Positions 36,039 to 40,802 of a stretch of 40,802 bases of DNA are shown here, piece after piece. Both the position numbers and the translations under genes were made by a program. The notes beneath the pieces are model-generated. The model was given only the letters and a program-made list of their open reading frames with translations. It had not been told where the DNA came from and searched no databases. The first letter of the stretch is position 1, and every line of letters begins with the position of its first letter. Source of the DNA: Acinetobacter sp. A2 (GTDB taxonomy: Bacteria > Pseudomonadota > Gammaproteobacteria > Pseudomonadales > Moraxellaceae); assembly GCF_012371325.1 (NCBI RefSeq), contig NZ_JAAZQX010000025.1, forward strand, positions 1-40,802. Direction: 5' to 3'.

Positions 36039-39000
36039 ATGCCTAAACGTACGGATATTAAAAGCATCTTAATTATTGGTGCTGGTCCTATTGTTATTGG
36101 TCAGGCTTGTGAGTTTGACTATTCTGGTGCTCAAGCATGTAAGGCACTTCGTGAAGAAGGTTACCGTGTTATTTTGGTCAACTCTAACCCAGCGACCATC
36201 ATGACTGACCCTGTAATGGCAGATGCAACTTACATCGAACCAATCACTTGGCAAACTGTTGCAGCAATCATTGAAAAAGAACGTCCAGATGCAGTACTAC
36301 CGACCATGGGTGGTCAAACTGCACTGAACTGTGCGCTTGCACTAGATGCCAACGGTATTTTAGAAAAATACAATGTTGAATTGATTGGTGCGACCAAAGA
36401 CGCTATTGAAAAAGCTGAAGACCGCAAATTATTTGACCAAGCCATGCGCAAAATTGGTCTTGAATGTCCCAAAGCGGCAATTGCTGAATCTATGGAAGAA
36501 GCGCTTGAAATTCAATCTCGCTTCGGCTTCCCTGTAATTATTCGTCCATCATTCACCATGGGTGGTTCTGGTGGCGGTATTGCATACAACAAAGAAGAAT
36601 TCCTAGAAATCTGTGAACGAGGTTTCGATCTTTCCCCAACCAAACAATTATTGATTGATGAATCATTGATTGGCTGGAAAGAATACGAAATGGAAGTTGT
36701 TCGTGACAAAAACGACAACTGTATTATCGTATGTTCAATTGAAAACTTTGACCCAATGGGCGTACACACAGGTGACTCAATTACCGTTGCACCTGCACAG
36801 ACATTGACCGACAAAGAATACCAATTGATGCGTAATGCATCTTTAGCGGTACTTCGTGAAATTGGTGTAGAAACAGGTGGTTCTAACGTACAGTTCGGTA
36901 TTTGTCCAAATACTGGCCGTATGGTTGTAATTGAGATGAACCCACGTGTATCACGTTCATCTGCGCTTGCATCTAAAGCAACAGGTTTCCCAATTGCAAA
37001 AGTTGCTGCGAAACTTGCTATTGGTTATACCCTAGATGAACTTAAAAACGACATCACAGGCGGTACAACCCCTGCGTCATTTGAACCATCAATTGACTAC
37101 GTTGTAACTAAAGTTCCACGTTTCAACTTTGAAAAATTCCCACAAGCAGATGCGACTTTAACCACACAGATGAAATCTGTAGGTGAAGTGATGGCAATTG
37201 GCCGTAACTTCCAAGAGTCGATCAACAAAGCGCTTCGTGGTTTGGAAACTGGTTCTTGCGGTTTTGACGAACAAATTGAAGTGGGTGCTGAAGGCGCACG
37301 TGACAAAATTTTGGTTGAACTCAAAGTTCCTGGCCCAGAGCGTATTTGGTACGTGGCAGACGCTTTCCGTCATGGCTTCTCTGTAGAAGACGTATTCCAA
37401 GCGACCAAAATTGACAAATGGTTCCTCGTTCAGATTGAAGACATTGTTAAAACTGAAGAACAAATCAAATCTTTAGGTTTTGGTGACTTAACTGCTGAAA
37501 ATGTACGTTCATTTAAACGCAAAGGTTTATCTGACTTACGTATTGCCAACTTGATGGGCATTTCACAAAAGCAATTCCGTAAACAACGTTGGAACATGGG
37601 TGTATATCCAGTTTACAAACGTGTAGATACCTGTGCTGCAGAGTTTGAATCTGACACTGCTTACATGTATTCAACTTACGATGAAGAGTGTGAATCAAAT
37701 CCATCTACCAAAGACAAAATCATGGTCATTGGTGGCGGTCCAAACCGTATTGGTCAAGGTATCGAATTCGATTACTGCTGTGTACACGCAGCCCTTGCTA
37801 TGCGTGAAGATGGTTACGAAACCATTATGGTGAACTGTAACCCTGAAACCGTATCTACCGATTACGACACTTCAGACCGTTTGTACTTTGAACCAATTAC
37901 TTTGGAAGATGTACTTGAAATCGTACGTACAGAAAAGCCAAAAGGCATTATTGTGCAGTACGGTGGTCAAACTCCACTGAAATTGGCGCGCGCTTTAGAA
38001 GAAGCAGGTGCACCAATTATTGGTACATCACCAGATGCAATTGACCGTGCAGAAGACCGTGAACGTTTCCAACAAATGATTCAACGTCTGCAATTGCGTC
38101 AGCCGAATAACAGCATTGTAAAATCTGCTGAAGAAGGTATCGCAGAAGCAGCTAAAGTAGGTTATCCGTTAGTTGTTCGTCCATCTTATGTATTGGGTGG
38201 CCGTGCAATGGAAATCGTGTATAACGAAGAAGAACTTAAACGCTACTTGCGTGATGCAGTTCAAGCCTCTAACGATGCGCCTGTATTGTTAGACCGCTTC
38301 TTGGATGATGCGATTGAAGTTGACGTAGACTGCGTATCTGACGGTAAAGATGTGGTGATTGGCGGTATTATGCAGCACATCGAACAAGCAGGTATTCACT
38401 CTGGTGACTCTGCATGTTCAATTCCACCTTATTCATTGTCAGATGAAGTACAGGACGAAATGCGTCGTCAAACTGTTGCAATGGCAAAAGAATTGGGCGT
38501 TATTGGCTTGATGAACGTACAGTTTGCCGTTAAAGGCAATGACGTTTATATCTTAGAAGTGAACCCACGTGCATCACGTACTGTGCCATTCGTTTCTAAG
38601 TGTATTGGCGAATCATTGGCTAAAGTTGCAGCACGTTGTATGGCGGGTCAGTCTTTAGAAGCGCAAGGCTTTACTAAAGAAATCATTCCGCAACACTTCT
38701 CTGTAAAAGAAGCCGTGTTCCCATTCAACAAGTTCCCTGGTGTAGACCCAGTGCTTGGGCCTGAGATGAAATCTACAGGTGAAGTGATGGGTGTGGGTAA
38801 AACTTTTGGTGAAGCATTCTATAAAGCTGTGTTAGGCTCGAATGATCGCTTACCAGGTATCCCAACTGAAGGCGAAGTAAAACATGCATTCTTGTCTGTA
38901 CGTGAGTCAGATAAACCGCATGTGGCACGTATTGCAAAACAACTGGCTGATTTTGGCTTCAAACTTGTTGCAACAGGTGGTACACACAAAGTAATCACTG

Positions 39001-39269
39001 ATGCAGGTATTGAGTGTGAACGTGTGAACAAAGTGACTGAAGGTCGCCCACACATTGTAGACCGCTTGAAAAATGGTGAGATTCACCTCATCATCAATAC
39101 ATCTGAAGGCAAGCAAGCACAGCAGGATTCGTTCTCAATCCGTCGTTCTGCATTACAAGGTAAAGTGTATTACACCACAACTTTGAATGGTGCAGATGCC
39201 GTTTGCCAAGCTTTAGCAATCAAATTACCAATGGATGTATATCGCCTGCAAGACCTTACTGTAGGTTAA
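36039..39269 (+). CDS. carB: Carbamoyl-phosphate synthase large subunit CarB
   Basis: CarB makes carbamoyl phosphate from bicarbonate, ammonia and two ATP. The 1076 residues are full length. Two homologous ATP-grasp halves are present (about 1-400 and 553-935), with [20 protein letters not shown] in the first and [20 protein letters not shown] in the second, and [12 protein letters not shown] and [12 protein letters not shown] in the first. An oligomerisation domain lies between. The C-terminal MGS-like allosteric domain (about 936-1076, [19 protein letters not shown]) binds UMP and ornithine. The ATG follows a strong AAGGAG site. Confidence 0.98.
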   Translation: MPKRTDIKSILIIGAGPIVIGQACEFDYSGAQACKALREEGYRVILVNSNPATIMTDPVMADATYIEPITWQTVAAIIEKERPDAVLPTMGGQTALNCALALDANGILEKYNVELIGATKDAIEKAEDRKLFDQAMRKIGLECPKAAIAESMEEALEIQSRFGFPVIIRPSFTMGGSGGGIAYNKEEFLEICERGFDLSPTKQLLIDESLIGWKEYEMEVVRDKNDNCIIVCSIENFDPMGVHTGDSITVAPAQTLTDKEYQLMRNASLAVLREIGVETGGSNVQFGICPNTGRMVVIEMNPRVSRSSALASKATGFPIAKVAAKLAIGYTLDELKNDITGGTTPASFEPSIDYVVTKVPRFNFEKFPQADATLTTQMKSVGEVMAIGRNFQESINKALRGLETGSCGFDEQIEVGAEGARDKILVELKVPGPERIWYVADAFRHGFSVEDVFQATKIDKWFLVQIEDIVKTEEQIKSLGFGDLTAENVRSFKRKGLSDLRIANLMGISQKQFRKQRWNMGVYPVYKRVDTCAAEFESDTAYMYSTYDEECESNPSTKDKIMVIGGGPNRIGQGIEFDYCCVHAALAMREDGYETIMVNCNPETVSTDYDTSDRLYFEPITLEDVLEIVRTEKPKGIIVQYGGQTPLKLARALEEAGAPIIGTSPDAIDRAEDRERFQQMIQRLQLRQPNNSIVKSAEEGIAEAAKVGYPLVVRPSYVLGGRAMEIVYNEEELKRYLRDAVQASNDAPVLLDRFLDDAIEVDVDCVSDGKDVVIGGIMQHIEQAGIHSGDSACSIPPYSLSDEVQDEMRRQTVAMAKELGVIGLMNVQFAVKGNDVYILEVNPRASRTVPFVSKCIGESLAKVAARCMAGQSLEAQGFTKEIIPQHFSVKEAVFPFNKFPGVDPVLGPEMKSTGEVMGVGKTFGEAFYKAVLGSNDRLPGIPTEGEVKHAFLSVRESDKPHVARIAKQLADFGFKLVATGGTHKVITDAGIECERVNKVTEGRPHIVDRLKNGEIHLIINTSEGKQAQQDSFSIRRSALQGKVYYTTTLNGADAVCQALAIKLPMDVYRLQDLTVG

Positions 39270-39283
39270 TACATTTATGAAAA

Positions 39284-39317
39284 GTCCCGTCACCTTTCGG
39301 GTGGCGGGCTTTTTTTC
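39284..39317 (+). terminator. Terminator of carAB
   Basis: GTCCCGTCACC and GGGTGGCGGGC form a stem with a few wobbles, followed by seven T residues, before greA. Confidence 0.7.
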
Positions 39318-39352
39318 ATTTATAGACTTCAATATTTTTAAAGAGGGACAAC

Positions 39353-39829
39353 ATGCAACGTTATCCTATGACGCCTGAAGGCAAATACGCTTTAGAGCAA
39401 GAATTACAACAGCTTAAGTCGGTTGAACGTCCACGTATTACTGCTGCGATTGCAGAAGCACGTGAACATGGCGATTTAAAAGAAAATGCCGAATATCATG
39501 CTGCGCGTGAACAGCAAGGTTTCTGTGAAGGCCGTATCCAAGACATCGAAGGTAAACTGGGCGCTTGCCAAGTGATTGATGTGAAAGAGCTTGAACAAAA
39601 CGGACGTGTGGTTTTTGGTGTAACCGTGACCATTGAAAACCTAGACACCGAAGAGCAAAAAACTTACAAAATTGTAGGTGATGACGAAGCTGACTTTAAA
39701 ATCAACAAAATTTCAGTGAACTCGCCAATCGCACGTGGCTTATTGGGTAAAAATGAAGGCGATGAAGCCAAAATTGTGACCCCGCAAGGCGAAGTAGAAT
39801 ACGAAATTGTGAATGTAGAATATCTTTAA
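39353..39829 (+). CDS. greA: Transcription elongation factor GreA
   Basis: GreA stimulates cleavage of short backtracked transcripts by RNA polymerase. The 158 residues match the family: N-terminal coiled coil (about 1-75) with the acidic tip [20 protein letters not shown], then the FKBP-like C-terminal domain ([30 protein letters not shown]). The ATG has AGAGGGA upstream. It follows carB by 83 bp with a terminator between, so it likely has its own promoter. Its paralogue greB is also in this window. Confidence 0.96.
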   Translation: MQRYPMTPEGKYALEQELQQLKSVERPRITAAIAEAREHGDLKENAEYHAAREQQGFCEGRIQDIEGKLGACQVIDVKELEQNGRVVFGVTVTIENLDTEEQKTYKIVGDDEADFKINKISVNSPIARGLLGKNEGDEAKIVTPQGEVEYEIVNVEYL

Positions 39830-39852
39830 GTATTAAAGATAACTGCACACGA

Positions 39853-39878
39853 TGCCCCTCTTTGAGGGGTTTTTTATT
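39853..39878 (+). terminator. Terminator of greA
   Basis: GCCCCTC and GAGGGGT form a short G/C-rich stem around a TTT loop, followed by a T run. Confidence 0.85.
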
Positions 39879-39939
39879 GTCTAAAAGTCACAATGAATGA
39901 TGCATAGATTATACTGCGAAAAAAATTTAGGAAAATAAG

Positions 39940-40152
39940 ATGGAAAATCGCTTCATTCATGCATTTGTTTATGCACTTTCAGGGGCTGTTTTAGGACTTA
40001 TTTTGATTCCAGTTTGGGGACTCTATATCAATACACAGAGCAATCCCATCAACATCATATTGGCAGCATCACTCTTTTTTGGCATTTGGGGTTTCATCTT
40101 TCCCCATAGTGTCAAAAATATTTTTATGTTTTTGTGGAATTTTTTAAGATAA
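39940..40152 (+). CDS. Small two-helix membrane protein
   Basis: A 70-residue hydrophobic protein with two predicted membrane helices (about 7-29, FVYALSGAVLGLILIPVWGLY, and 38-60, IILAASLFFGIWGFIFP), and a short basic C-terminal tail. It has no signal peptide, no cysteine and no recognised family. AGGAAAATAAG precedes the ATG, so expression is likely. It stands alone between the greA terminator and the IS3-type element. Function unknown. Confidence 0.6.
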   Translation: MENRFIHAFVYALSGAVLGLILIPVWGLYINTQSNPINIILAASLFFGIWGFIFPHSVKNIFMFLWNFLR

Positions 40153-40227
40153 ATACTTTAAGCTTTAAATCACTAAAGCAACCTCTTTTGAAGAATTATT
40201 ATTTATCAATTAAAGTTGCCTTTTGGT

Positions 40228-40802
40228 GGTTGAACTATCTAGACTAACAGAGGTGGTTCCACTTGTTTGAACAACTAAAAGCGTATTTATAAGTGATATT
40301 CCGCTCTAGTTAAGCTACCTTATTTTGTTGTGGTAGCTGGTCATAGTAAAACTCATCTGGAGTCATTTTGTCCAGACTCGAATGAGGTCGTTTCAGATTA
40401 TAAAACTCAAAATATGCACTCAATTGCTTTTTCGCATCTGTGACACTGCTATAAGCTTTGAGATAGACCTCTTCATATTTAACGCTCCGCCATAATCGTT
40501 CAACCATCACATTATCTACCCATCGACCTTTACCATCCATACTGATTTGAATGCCATTTGATTTCAATACATCAATAAATCCATCACTGGTGAACTGACT
40601 GCCTTGGTCTGTATTCAATATTTCAGGTGATCCATATTTTTCAATCGCTTCATTTAAAGCCGAAATACAAAAATCCACCTCCATACTAATCGATACCCTA
40701 TGTGCAAGTACCTTGCGGCTATGCCAATCAATCACAGCACATAAATAAACAAAGCCTTTTGCCATAGGGATATACGTTATATCCGTAGACCACACTTGAT
40801 TA
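40228..40802 (-). mobile_element. IS3-family insertion sequence, 3' end (runs off the window)
   Basis: The transposase gene at 40310 and about 80 bp beyond it form the right part of an IS3-family element. The element end probably lies near 40228-40250, where TGAACTATCTAGAC looks like a terminal-repeat start, but the matching left end is outside the window, so the boundary is not proved. Confidence 0.5.
40310..40802 (-). CDS. IS3-family transposase OrfB (partial, catalytic domain)
   Basis: The frame is open to the window edge, so this is the 3' part of a larger OrfB. The retroviral-type integrase core is complete, with its three acidic residues in VWSTDITYIP (D), ILNTDQGSQFTSDGF (D) and WVDNVMVERLWRSVKYEE (E), with the D-D spacing about 60 and the D-E spacing of 35 residues typical of IS3. 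The tail YFEFYNLKRPHSSLDKMTP is also characteristic of IS3-family OrfB. No frameshift is seen in the visible part, so the element may be intact. Confidence 0.9.
   Translation of the reverse strand, partial: NQVWSTDITYIPMAKGFVYLCAVIDWHSRKVLAHRVSISMEVDFCISALNEAIEKYGSPEILNTDQGSQFTSDGFIDVLKSNGIQISMDGKGRWVDNVMVERLWRSVKYEEVYLKAYSSVTDAKKQLSAYFEFYNLKRPHSSLDKMTPDEFYYDQLPQQNKVA

Noticed and set aside
40153..40227. GCAAC/GTTGC inverted repeat after the small membrane protein gene as a terminator
   Set aside because: Only five base pairs with a long loop; too weak to call.

Overview
The window looks like a chromosomal segment of an Acinetobacter-type gammaproteobacterium (Moraxellaceae). This rests on the low G+C, A/T-rich coding style, on the housekeeping genes (GTP-type pckG, ttcA, htpX, groESL, folD, folP, ftsH, rlmE, yhbY, carAB, greA, greB), and on typical small genes (SCP2-domain, DUF4112, DUF5713 and DOMON-like proteins). 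The genus call is inferred from recognised proteins, not from a search. Most of the window is core genome. The accessory material is at the two edges, plus one duplicated lipoprotein and one broken phosphatase gene.

Layout. 1-1130: decayed mobile DNA beside a tRNA-Ser(TGA) gene. It holds the first codons of an IS21-type istA, a small secreted protein, a degenerate phage-satellite-like ORF, and paired direct repeats that resemble integrase arm sites. 1311-9540: greB, an MltF-like lytic transglycosylase, an SCP2-domain protein, ttcA, a cluster of DnaA-box-like sites in a 500-bp gap, a second lytic transglycosylase, htpX, a DUF4112 membrane protein and mgtE. 9727-16198: an RND efflux permease with no partner genes beside it, a lipoprotein made of two tandem copies of a ~224-residue unit, and a convergent LuxR-type regulator.

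16401-24751: groES-groEL with a sigma-32-like promoter, a metallophosphoesterase overlapping a diacylglycerol-kinase-like gene, pckG behind an inverted-repeat operator candidate, a small lipoprotein, a methyltransferase and folD. 24905-28144: tRNA-Cys and two identical tRNA-Leu(TAA) genes about 3 kb apart. Between the tRNA-Leu copies lie a hypothetical membrane protein and a phoD-type phosphatase gene broken by a one-base frameshift. 28196-34560: a small secreted protein, DUF5713, folP, ftsH and rlmE, then yhbY (divergent from rlmE), a DOMON-like protein and a coiled-coil protein. 34734-40152: carA-carB behind a structured leader, greA, and a two-helix membrane protein. 40310-40802: the 3' part of an IS3-family transposase that runs off the window.

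How the genes work together. Several groups are coherent: ribosome and RNA maturation with proteostasis (rlmE, ftsH, yhbY, ttcA, groESL, htpX), transcript cleavage factors (greA and greB), one-carbon/folate metabolism (folD, folP), pyrimidine/arginine precursor supply (carAB), and cell-wall turnover (two lytic transglycosylases). I found no CRISPR array, defence island or clearly new multi-gene system. The best second-look items are the pairing between the tRNA-Leu 3' end and its trailer, which changes in a compensated way between the two copies; the DnaA-box cluster; the paired operators upstream of mltF and pckG; the carAB leader hairpin; the phoD frameshift; and the duplicated GxW lipoprotein.
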